A DNA stretch of 34,168 nucleotides from Gammaproteobacteria bacterium 39-13 (GTDB lineage: Bacteria; Pseudomonadota; Gammaproteobacteria; Berkiellales; Berkiellaceae). The stretch lies in contig MKTN01000068.1 of assembly GCA_001898235.1 (NCBI GenBank), forward strand, positions 1-34,168. Direction: 5' to 3'. Positions 1-7,271 of the stretch are shown here, piece after piece (positions within the stretch are counted from its first letter, which is position 1; each line of letters opens with the position of its first letter). Under the pieces are notes generated by a model. That model worked only from the letters and a program-made list of their open reading frames with translations. It searched no databases and had not been told where the DNA came from. The position numbers and the translations under genes are program-made.

Positions 1-33
1 GCAGACCAAAGAAAATCCTGAACTGTTTCCGAT

Positions 34-72
34 CCCCTCTACCGCTTGCGGGAGAGGGCTAGGGTGAGGGTC
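34..72. repeat. Dispersed CCCTC-type palindromic repeat unit
   Basis: Positions 35-45 and 48-58 form an 11-bp inverted repeat (one mismatch) with a two-base centre, followed by a TAGGGTGAGGG tail. Units with this arrangement are scattered between genes in many proteobacteria. It lies just beyond the stop of the minus-strand gene ending at 120, so it could also act as that gene's transcription end, although no clear T-run follows on the minus strand. Only one full unit is seen in this window. Confidence 0.6.
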
Positions 73-119
73 TTAGTAGGTTGATTGTTGGGCCTAAACG
101 CCTAACCTACGGCTTGATA

Positions 120-581
120 TCAAGATCCAAACCATCCACCCGTATCTCCACCTGCCCAGCAACTGGACTTTGTACATTTATCGGGAAATACTTTTTCACA
201 TTTGAATTTAAATTCTTGTTCAGCGCTAATATCTTTATCTTCAAAACCTGTAGGTTGGCATATTTTGTTCGTATAGTGACCAGAGACACGGATCTGGCCC
301 ATGACAAAAATATTATCACCAATAGGATAAACGCTCTGATTTTGTTCATGAGAATAACAGGCAATGTAGCAGCCAGGAGTGCCCTGAAATTCATTTCGCG
401 TTGGTAAGATTTTTTCTGTGGATCCTTCGAAAGGTTGATTTGCCACAATGACTTTTTCATTGTAATAAACTTTGAATTCTTGAGGTAGTAGTGTGCTGTC
501 GCACATTTTGTCTGCCGCATACACATGATTGAAAAAAAGTGGGGTTATCATGAACAAAAGGATTTTTTTTATCTTCATCAT
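120..581 (-). CDS. Secreted Cys-rich protein, paralogue of its upstream neighbour
   Basis: This 153-residue protein of unknown function starts with a typical signal peptide (KIKK, a hydrophobic core, then VYA|AD near residue 22), so it is probably periplasmic or secreted. The mature part shares a motif series with the gene just upstream (623-1273): KVYYNEKV, PGCYIACYS, YPIGDN, MGQIRV, a C-x2-GFE box, and a C-terminal C-x8-C-x4-CWA cluster. Six of its cysteines match, which suggests three disulfides in an oxidising compartment. It is read 41 bases after its paralogue and is probably cotranscribed. Either of two adjacent ATGs (581 or 578) could be the start; a GGGGG run lies just upstream and appears to be base-paired (see findings). 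The family is not recognised. Confidence 0.75.
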   Translation of the reverse strand: MMKIKKILLFMITPLFFNHVYAADKMCDSTLLPQEFKVYYNEKVIVANQPFEGSTEKILPTRNEFQGTPGCYIACYSHEQNQSVYPIGDNIFVMGQIRVSGHYTNKICQPTGFEDKDISAEQEFKFKCEKVFPDKCTKSSCWAGGDTGGWFGS

Positions 582-587
582 AACCCC
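541..587 (-). promoter_or_regulatory. Possible start-site-sequestering mRNA hairpin
   Basis: On the minus-strand transcript the ribosome binding run and tandem ATGs (positions 587-576) can pair with positions 552-541 inside the signal-peptide coding region, giving 11 of 12 base pairs around a 23-base loop. This would hide both the Shine-Dalgarno sequence and the start codon. It is seen directly as an inverted repeat; its regulatory role is inferred. Confidence 0.4.
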
Positions 588-622
588 CAGAGATCAAAGC
601 ATCATGATCTGCTTTTAAATGG

Positions 623-1273
623 TCAATAAATAAGTGTTGAAATTTTACTATTTGCCCAACAAGTAGATTTTTCACACATTGCTGGGAAACTTTTCTCACA
701 TGTTTCTTTCATTTCTTTTGACACGCGAATGTCTTTCCCTTCAAATCCTGCTGGAATACAATACCCATCATGAAGGTTTCCTTTGACGCGCACTTGCCCC
801 ATAATATAAGTGTTATCACCTACAGGGTAAGCGCCATATTGGGGTGCGATTTTGGCATCGCTAGAATAACAAGCGATATAACATCCAGGAACTTCATTGT
901 AGTCATTATTGGTGGGAAGAACATTTTCTTTGCCACTTTTGAAAGAATTACGGGAAAGACCTACTTTTTCGTTGTAATACACTTTTATATCATCAGGTAA
1001 TAATGATGTTTTAGGTGCAAGTTTCCCTTTTACTTTAGGGAGCTCAGGGGCTGTTGCTGCAGCAGGCGTAGTTGTTGCCGTCGTAGGATCAGCTGAGAGT
1101 ACACCGGTCGTTGGCGCTGTCGTTGAAGTAGGTGTTGCATCTTGCTGCGTTGTGACTGCCGTAGGTGCTGCTGTTTCAGTTTTGGTGGCAGTGGGTGATT
1201 CAGCCTGAGATGCCATTGGAAATAATGCAGCAGCCAGGATCCATTTTAAATAAGGTAAACTGCAGTTTTTCAT
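623..1273 (-). CDS. Secreted Cys-rich protein with Thr/Pro/Ala-rich linker
   Basis: This 216-residue protein has a signal peptide (cleavage likely after MASQA, residue 24), then about 60 residues of Ala/Thr/Pro low-complexity sequence. A C-terminal domain from about residue 90 is homologous to the neighbouring 120-581 product. Shared blocks are KVYYNEKV, PGCYIACYS, YPVGDN, MGQVRV and GFEGKDI, and the six cysteines of that domain are conserved. The linker is absent from the paralogue, so it was gained here or lost there. A GGGAAAAG ribosome binding site precedes the ATG. The gene leads a two-gene unit. The layout of an exported small disulfide domain behind a flexible arm would fit a surface or secreted protein, but no function can be assigned. 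Confidence 0.75.
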   Translation of the reverse strand: MKNCSLPYLKWILAAALFPMASQAESPTATKTETAAPTAVTTQQDATPTSTTAPTTGVLSADPTTATTTPAAATAPELPKVKGKLAPKTSLLPDDIKVYYNEKVGLSRNSFKSGKENVLPTNNDYNEVPGCYIACYSSDAKIAPQYGAYPVGDNTYIMGQVRVKGNLHDGYCIPAGFEGKDIRVSKEMKETCEKSFPAMCEKSTCWANSKISTLIY

Positions 1274-1439
1274 CGTTCTTTTCCCTATCCTTTTTAAATT
1301 AACAATTTGCCTGAAATGTCTAACCTACTGATTAAATATTCCCGGACTTCCCTATGAGAGAATTTCTTGTCGTATACCCTTACTCGGTTAAAACAATGAA
1401 AGGTTTAATCTTTTAGAAAAGACTTGTATTGATTTACAG

Positions 1440-4400
1440 TTAAGGAGAAGTTGAGGTCGCTGTTGACTTGAGAGTAGGACGTATTTCCCCTTTTGTATAA
1501 GGACGATTTTCTTCTGTAAAAACTTTTTTCTCTATTGCTACTTTTATTGCGTCATCAAAAGCTTGCTTTAAAACGCCTTGCTGTTCTTTTGGGGCAATAG
1601 TGAGATCAAATTCTGTGCCAGGAGATGCATTCATAACCGCCAAAAGGCAAATTTGTTCTGCTGCAAACTTGAATTTTTCTGGATCTTTCTCTAATCCCGC
1701 TGGCGTTGAGTAAACAATACCTTGTTGATCTGGAGAAGCTTGAGCATAAGCTTTTACTTTACTTTCTTTGCTTTGTTTGAAAGTAAGCTCCAAGGCTTCG
1801 TGTTGTTTAAAATCACCAATCCTAGTCGTTTTTATGCCTTCACTAGGTACTTTTAATCGATGGATCCCTTTTTCGCTTGGTGCATCAGTGGGATCGATTT
1901 TACGGTTAGACTCTTGTGCAGCATAGTCAGTGATATATTTACGTAATTTATTCAGTTCAATGCCAGTTTGACCTAAAGTTTGTTGTGGCGAAGAAGAGTG
2001 TTCTTCTCGTTTTTGAAGAGCAAAAATAGGAGTCACAACCTTTTTCCTACTGGCTGAGGGCAGTTGAGATGGAGCAGTATTGGATCTCACGCGTTGCCGT
2101 ATTCCTTCGTTTAATTCTGGCTTGTTAATTTCTGGATCGTCTATCCCCTTTTCCATGCTGGGGGGGGCATTTTCTTGTGCTTTTTTCTCTTTAGCTTCTT
2201 TATCTTTAGTTTGTGGATTTTTAATTTGTTCATAATGACGTACCATCTTGTGGAAATCACTACGTTGTTCTGGTGAGCGAAATGTTTTTATTTCTGGACG
2301 AGATTTCGCAACGGTTGATTCTGTCATGTGTTGTTCTAGCATGGTTACAATAGAAGGATCGCCCGTATTAAGTATTTTAATTGGTTCACCTTTTTTGACT
2401 GAACTTTGAATTCTTATTAGTGTGTCAATCAATGCTGCAGATTGCTGATCTTTCGGTTGGGTCTCAAGTTGTTTTATTAGGTTTGAAAGTTTCTCTCTAA
2501 TTTCTTTTGCAGTAGCGTCATCAGGGACTTTGTCTGAAATTAGACTTCCATCTTTTTCAAATTGCCATGCGAAACGTCCTTCTGGCTCTACGCGAATATG
2601 GTTTAACTGTACTTTTCCATCAGGAGATAAGGTAGTCACTTTTTTGGAAGTTAATTTTTCAAGATTATCAAGCAAATCGAGTTGTGAAGGAGTTAGTTGT
2701 ATTCGGCTTTCAAAAACAGACAAAATTTTATCGTCAGTTTCTCTGGCAATTCTCTCTACAACTGCGACTCTTGTTGCATAGCTGAGATATTCATCTCGTT
2801 TTTCTAGATTGCCACCTTGTTCAGCTTCTTTTGCCAATCGCTCGTATTTATCTTGCTCTGCTTTTATCAACAGAAGATCACTGTTATATTTACCAACAGA
2901 GGCAGGGTAACTGAAAAGCGTAGTCGCTAGAGATTTATCTTTTGTTTGTTCAATATTCGTATACAATTCACCTAGTTCTTGAACTTGTTGTAGATGCTTT
3001 TGTCTCTCTGTAGAATTTTCTGCTTTGTCTGCTAGAGATTGATATTTTTGTTTTTGTTCGTTGATAAAAGGTAAGAGTTCATCTACCTTAAGCGAAGGTG
3101 GATATCCCAGTAATTTAAGGGCAAAGGATTTATCGCCTCTTGCTTCAAAATCAGCAGCAATCTTTTCCTTTTGCGCATTAGATAATTTCCCACGTAAAGC
3201 AGCCAATAAATAAACCCCCTTCATTTTTTCGCTTAAAGGGTTATCATATAGCATGGAATAATTAGAGAATTTTTTTCTTTTATCGCTTGGTTGAGTAAAA
3301 CTAAAATCATCTTTTAATGAACCGATAATAGGATTGTCTCTTTGATATGCTTTACCATAATCGATACCGTAAAATTGATAGACTTGTGGATCTTGCGGTG
3401 GAATAAGCGGGATAATAGCTTTATTTTGTCCCTTTTTACCAATACCATCATGATCGCCCGCGGATATCATGCCAATGAGTGATTCACCAAAGCCAGCAAT
3501 TCTGTCATCGGAGATGGCAGAGGCTGCATCAAATTCTTCTTTCGTAATATTAGGGGTAATATTACCATCCTTATCCATTTTTTCATAACCAATCACTTCG
3601 TCATCTTTTTTGATTTCCTTAAGCATATTGCCTTGCGCATCCACTTTATAGAGTTCACCTTTATCCGTTTGCAAAACGGCTACACTCGCAAGTTCTGATT
3701 CGCCACCTGTTAAGCGGCCACTTAAATCTCGGCAGCCGGGTGTCCAAGTTACAACGGTGGCAATTTTAGGGGCACCATTGGCATAAGTTCCGTTAATGGT
3801 GTCAATTTCTTGCGCGGTCATCCCACGAATTTCTGCCAACTTCGTTGCAAGGGATTCCACAATAGCATCAGAGTTGGCGGAAGTGGGCTTATTTTTTCTA
3901 AGATAAAAGGCGCGCCAGCCCAACATGATTCCGCCATAAACAAGTCCTGAAAGCCCTGCGGTTGCTGCAATGAGAAAAGGATTAGCCAAAAATTGAAAGG
4001 ACTTCCCTGTGGTGGTTTTCATCATTTTATTCCAACCAGGGCCCGTTCCCCCTAAAACCATTTCTCCATCTTGTTTTACCATGTAAATTTTATTGGTTTC
4101 ATCCGGCTTTGGTTGATTTTTTCCGCCTTGAATTAATTTTTTGATTTTAGTGGCAAAATGATCGCTTGCTTTAACATTGCATTTTTTTTGATAAGCATCA
4201 AACAGAAGCCCACCCATACCTTCATTCACATAATAAGCTTGCCCTGCTTTTACTTCGTGTAATTTACCGGTAGAAAAAAGTACTTTCTTGGCTTCACTCC
4301 AAGAGGGACCATGACGATGTTTTTTGTAGGGATTGTCTTTACCGAATTTTAAGATCCCATTTTTGGGAAGGTTGTCGATATTGATATTATTTAACAATTC

Positions 4401-4811
4401 TTCAGCCATCTTTAGCTTTTCTACTGCTTCGTAATCTTTAGAAGCAGCAGCTTTCTTCAATTCAGTAAGGTATTGAGGTATTTTAGGATCGTACATCATC
4501 AGATCGATGATAAAATTTTGTTGGTCAGCGTTTAAGCCTTTAAAAGAAGGAAACTTAGCCATTTTACTATAACGCTGTAATAATTTATCAATATCAGGAT
4601 TGCTAGATTTTTTATTTTCTTGACGTAAACCATCTAAATTTATCAGCATGGATTTGATATATTCACGATAAGCTGGCGCATCAATGCTCATGCCAACCAT
4701 CCCTTCTTCGATTCCTAAGGGTTTATCCATGACATAGATTAAACCCCCAACCACATCTCCAGGCGCAACCTTAAAAGATTTTTCGGGTAACTTAGTTAAA
4801 TGTCTTTTCAA
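1440..4811 (-). CDS. Very large orphan protein, candidate secreted effector
   Basis: This 1123-residue protein matches no family I recognise. Residues 272-304 form one hydrophobic, Gly/Ala-rich segment that could cross a membrane. Residues 452-464 read GDHDGIGKKGQNK, followed at 481-486 by YGIDYG, a spacing reminiscent of the catalytic and metal-binding loops of kinase-like folds. Residues 560-692 hold two diverged copies of a roughly 65-residue unit (DKS-A--L--YP-S ... EQ--KY--LA--AE). Residues 850-930 are charged, low-complexity and probably disordered. The C-terminus is rich in Ser/Thr (STATSTSP). There is no signal peptide. Size, modular layout and polar tail resemble type IV (Dot/Icm) effectors of Legionellales, but this is inference. 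It is transcribed alone, divergent from the 5008 operon. Confidence 0.7.
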   Translation of the reverse strand: MKRHLTKLPEKSFKVAPGDVVGGLIYVMDKPLGIEEGMVGMSIDAPAYREYIKSMLINLDGLRQENKKSSNPDIDKLLQRYSKMAKFPSFKGLNADQQNFIIDLMMYDPKIPQYLTELKKAAASKDYEAVEKLKMAEELLNNINIDNLPKNGILKFGKDNPYKKHRHGPSWSEAKKVLFSTGKLHEVKAGQAYYVNEGMGGLLFDAYQKKCNVKASDHFATKIKKLIQGGKNQPKPDETNKIYMVKQDGEMVLGGTGPGWNKMMKTTTGKSFQFLANPFLIAATAGLSGLVYGGIMLGWRAFYLRKNKPTSANSDAIVESLATKLAEIRGMTAQEIDTINGTYANGAPKIATVVTWTPGCRDLSGRLTGGESELASVAVLQTDKGELYKVDAQGNMLKEIKKDDEVIGYEKMDKDGNITPNITKEEFDAASAISDDRIAGFGESLIGMISAGDHDGIGKKGQNKAIIPLIPPQDPQVYQFYGIDYGKAYQRDNPIIGSLKDDFSFTQPSDKRKKFSNYSMLYDNPLSEKMKGVYLLAALRGKLSNAQKEKIAADFEARGDKSFALKLLGYPPSLKVDELLPFINEQKQKYQSLADKAENSTERQKHLQQVQELGELYTNIEQTKDKSLATTLFSYPASVGKYNSDLLLIKAEQDKYERLAKEAEQGGNLEKRDEYLSYATRVAVVERIARETDDKILSVFESRIQLTPSQLDLLDNLEKLTSKKVTTLSPDGKVQLNHIRVEPEGRFAWQFEKDGSLISDKVPDDATAKEIREKLSNLIKQLETQPKDQQSAALIDTLIRIQSSVKKGEPIKILNTGDPSIVTMLEQHMTESTVAKSRPEIKTFRSPEQRSDFHKMVRHYEQIKNPQTKDKEAKEKKAQENAPPSMEKGIDDPEINKPELNEGIRQRVRSNTAPSQLPSASRKKVVTPIFALQKREEHSSSPQQTLGQTGIELNKLRKYITDYAAQESNRKIDPTDAPSEKGIHRLKVPSEGIKTTRIGDFKQHEALELTFKQSKESKVKAYAQASPDQQGIVYSTPAGLEKDPEKFKFAAEQICLLAVMNASPGTEFDLTIAPKEQQGVLKQAFDDAIKVAIEKKVFTEENRPYTKGEIRPTLKSTATSTSP

Positions 4812-5007
4812 AGTAAGGACCCCTTGAAATTAATGCACATACACGTGAATGCTTGCTGTCTTTAGTTGATTGCTTTATTGTGCATTGCTAGCATTGTTGT
4901 GTTTATGACTTTACGCAAAAAGGTAAAGTTCAATTTACTGTTGAGTGCGAAAACAGCCTATCTTTTTCCCCAATCTTATAAATAAAGGGAAGAAGGAAGG
5001 AGGGGAA
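4812..5007. promoter_or_regulatory. Divergent promoter region with short inverted repeat
   Basis: This gap separates the divergently read genes ending at 4811 (minus) and starting at 5008 (plus). It contains a perfect 7-bp inverted repeat (ACTTTAC at 4908-4914, GTAAAGT at 4923-4929, 8-base centre) that could be an operator or a small hairpin. AAGGAGG at 4997-5003 is the ribosome binding site for the plus-strand gene. I could not place a convincing -35/-10 pair by eye. Confidence 0.3.
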
Positions 5008-5841
5008 GTGACTAAGTTTTTGTATTTTAAGATATTTCTTCTTTTAACGAGCTTAGGCTTGGCAACCACCGTATTTGCTCAAGTTGATGTATTCGCTGAT
5101 CGCCTTGTTTTAGCTCATGCTAAAGGGGAGCCTATCCCCAATCTTTCTCGTGAAGCTAGCATTGATATGTCAGCTGCTTATCAAATTCAGGCTGCATATG
5201 TTAAGGGGCGATTAGCTAAAGATGCTGTTGCTGGCTTTAAAGCAGGATTAACCTCAAGTGAAGCTCAAGCACATTTTGGGATCAATCGACCCATCTTTGG
5301 CGTGTTATTTAAAAGCGGTAACTATTCTCAAAATTCAACCATCTCTCTCAAAAAATACCATTATTTGATGGTGGAAACAGAATTAGGGTTTATTACGCAA
5401 AAGCCTATTAAACAAACGGTCAATTCTGTCGCCGAATTGAAATCTTATATAGGGCAGATAGTGCCAGTTATTGAATTGCCAGATGTGGGATTTGCTTTAC
5501 AACCTGTTAATGCTTCCGATTTGGTTGCTGGGAATACAGGTTCAATGGGGTATATCTTCAATGGAAACATAAATTGGTATGGTCAAGACGTAAATTCTCT
5601 CGCGGTGAGCTTGCTGCATGATGGTGTCATAGTGAATCAAGGACAGGGAGAAGATGCCTTAGGTGATCAGTGGGAAGCGTTACGTTGGTTAGTGAATCAA
5701 GTGTTGGCGCATGGTTGGTCTATAGAAAAAGGTCATTTATTGATTACTGGCGCCTTAGGAGAAATGGTGCCGGCTAAACCTGGCAACTATCGCGCGCAAT
5801 TTAATGATGGCGCTGTTATCGAATTTAAATTCACTTCCTAA
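5008..5841 (+). CDS. Exported hydratase-fold protein (FAH/MhpD-like superfamily)
   Basis: This 277-residue protein is related to 2-keto-4-pentenoate hydratases and oxo-diacid decarboxylases of the FAH superfamily, which add water to or decarboxylate enolisable 2-keto acids using a divalent metal. Visible family features are AGFKAGLTS (75-83), RPIFG (94-98), the paired metal ligands in VETELGF (E123, E125), the third ligand in ELPD (E156), and a C-terminal TGALGEMVPAKPG followed by a beta-rich end. Unusually for a normally cytoplasmic family, it has a clear signal peptide ending VFA|QV at about residue 24. I chose the GTG at 5008 because AAGGAGG lies 4 bases upstream; an upstream GTG at 4945 adds 21 residues ahead of the signal peptide and lacks such a site. 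It is first in a four-gene run. The substrate is unknown. Confidence 0.75.
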   Translation: MTKFLYFKIFLLLTSLGLATTVFAQVDVFADRLVLAHAKGEPIPNLSREASIDMSAAYQIQAAYVKGRLAKDAVAGFKAGLTSSEAQAHFGINRPIFGVLFKSGNYSQNSTISLKKYHYLMVETELGFITQKPIKQTVNSVAELKSYIGQIVPVIELPDVGFALQPVNASDLVAGNTGSMGYIFNGNINWYGQDVNSLAVSLLHDGVIVNQGQGEDALGDQWEALRWLVNQVLAHGWSIEKGHLLITGALGEMVPAKPGNYRAQFNDGAVIEFKFTS

Positions 5842-5850
5842 GCTGAGATT

Positions 5851-6249
5851 ATGACAACATTAGCTATCACAGGCCTATATGCATCGTTACTTTCCTTTCT
5901 CATCATTGTACTTGGTGCACGCATTAGTCACATGAGAATGAAATACCGCGTAGGATTACTGGATGGCGGCCATCCTCAATTGACACATGCTATACGTGTT
6001 CATGGCAATGCTGTCGAATGGGTGCCATTAGTCCTTATCTTATTTGCTTGTGCGGAAAGTCAGCATCTGCCTTATTGGGCGTTACACCTTTTAGGTATTA
6101 CATTGATTATGTCACGCTTACTTCATGCATGGGGGGTATCACATTCTTCAGGGAAATCTTTTGGGCGCTTTTATGGCATCATGAGCACTTGGTTAATAAT
6201 ACTTATTTTAGGAATATATAATTTATACGCATTTATCATGACAAGGTAA
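5851..6249 (+). CDS. MAPEG family membrane protein
   Basis: This 132-residue integral membrane protein has four hydrophobic segments and the MAPEG signature around residues 49-62 (RVHGNAVEWVPLVLIL, with the conserved Arg, Asn, Glu and Pro). MAPEG proteins are glutathione-dependent transferases or peroxidases of membranes; bacterial relatives such as YecN are mostly uncharacterised. The order of helices and the length fit the family. It starts 9 bases after the exported hydratase-like gene and is followed 9 bases later by the DUF4166 gene, so all are likely one transcript. The specific reaction cannot be predicted. Confidence 0.85.
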   Translation: MTTLAITGLYASLLSFLIIVLGARISHMRMKYRVGLLDGGHPQLTHAIRVHGNAVEWVPLVLILFACAESQHLPYWALHLLGITLIMSRLLHAWGVSHSSGKSFGRFYGIMSTWLIILILGIYNLYAFIMTR

Positions 6250-6258
6250 TAGTGGTTT

Positions 6259-6873
6259 ATGGTAGATAATGTGCCTTTATTCCAGCCTATCTTTGGCGAA
6301 AAATGGCATCAACTGCCACTAGTGTTTAAAAATCATTATGCCGTTCGTCCCTATTCTCGCGATCAAATTAAAGCTCAAGGGACAATTACCGTCAAATTTT
6401 CATGGCTATTCAGGGTGCTTAGTCCCTTTATTCACTGTTTTGGGATTTTGCCTCCTTATCGGGCAAATCAAATTCCTATTACAGTATTTTATTCCTGTGC
6501 TCCTGATCCAAGCGCTTTTTGTTTTAATCGTATTTTTTATTACCCTAAGAGAGAGTTTGCTTTTCAAAGCAAAATGATCCCCTTAGGTAAAAATCAAATC
6601 GTTGAATTAACTAAATCGCGTTTTGGTTGGAAATGTGCTTATGATTATGAGAATAATAAAGTAAAGCTTAAACATCAGGGCTTTATATGGAAGTTTTTTT
6701 CTTGGATGATCCCTCTACCGATTTCTTTGATACTTGGAAAATGTCATGCAGAGGAAAATGCAATAAGCGAAACTGCTTTTAACATGCATATGCAATTTAT
6801 TCATCCATTATTTGGCGTAACCTATGAATATTATGGCACGTTTGAGATTGTTGAGATAAAGGTGAACGATTGA
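6259..6873 (+). CDS. DUF4166 domain protein
   Basis: This 204-residue protein has the look of the DUF4166 family: an N-terminal WHQLPLVFKNHY segment, a central polar beta-rich part (residues about 75-125, including FNRIFYYP and a VELTKSRFGW stretch), a hydrophobic SWMIPLPISLILG segment (about 150-163), and a C-terminal FIHPLFGVTYEYYGTFEI. The family has no established function; members often sit with membrane or redox genes. It lies between the MAPEG gene (9-base gap) and the DCC protein, whose TTG start overlaps this gene's stop by four bases. The start ATG at 6259 has only a weak upstream site (AGTGG), consistent with coupling to the preceding gene. Confidence 0.7.
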   Translation: MVDNVPLFQPIFGEKWHQLPLVFKNHYAVRPYSRDQIKAQGTITVKFSWLFRVLSPFIHCFGILPPYRANQIPITVFYSCAPDPSAFCFNRIFYYPKREFAFQSKMIPLGKNQIVELTKSRFGWKCAYDYENNKVKLKHQGFIWKFFSWMIPLPISLILGKCHAEENAISETAFNMHMQFIHPLFGVTYEYYGTFEIVEIKVND

Positions 6874-7250
6874 ACACAACGCCACAAACCGTTTACATCA
6901 TCTACGATGGAGATTGCCCATTTTGCTCAAATTGCGCAAAAGCTTTGCGCATTAAAGAAACGATTGGCTCACTTAAATTAATAAATGCCAGAGAAGAAAA
7001 TATTCAGTCTTTGCTGAATGGGCAACAGTTTGATTTGAACGAGGGAATGTTAGTCATTATGGAAGGGAAATATTATCACGGGGCGCAAGCCGCATATATC
7101 TTATCTCTTCTTTCTACGCGTGTGGGATTATTCAATAAATTAAATTTTTTGTTGTTTCATAAACTATTTTTAGCAAGAATGCTTTATCCAGTTTTTCGTG
7201 GGATCCGTAATGTTATTCTGAAATTCAAGGGGATTTCTCCCATTGAATAA
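6870..7250 (+). CDS. DCC family (DUF393) thiol-disulfide oxidoreductase-like protein
   Basis: This 126-residue protein carries the DxxCxxC motif of the DCC/YuxK family (YDGDCPFCSNC, with C16 and C19 as the likely redox pair) at the N-terminus. It is followed by INARE and the C-terminal KLFLARMLYPVFRGIRN segment typical of the family. Members are thioredoxin-fold-like and are thought to act in thiol exchange, but their substrates are unknown. Translation appears to start at a TTG that overlaps the stop of the DUF4166 gene (TTGA), with AAAGGTGA upstream, indicating translational coupling. It ends the operon 22 bases from the convergent ankyrin gene, with no obvious terminator between them. Confidence 0.85.
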   Translation: MNTTPQTVYIIYDGDCPFCSNCAKALRIKETIGSLKLINAREENIQSLLNGQQFDLNEGMLVIMEGKYYHGAQAAYILSLLSTRVGLFNKLNFLLFHKLFLARMLYPVFRGIRNVILKFKGISPIE

Positions 7251-7271
7251 AATACGGATTTTTTCTAAAAT

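Noticed and set aside
457-699. 80-codon minus-strand frame spanning the gap between the two Cys-rich genes
   Set aside because: It runs through both paralogues out of frame and has no signal peptide or ribosome binding site, so it is a shadow.
4945-5007. GTG-started extension of the exported hydratase
   Set aside because: It puts 21 polar residues before the signal peptide and lacks the AAGGAGG found before the GTG at 5008.
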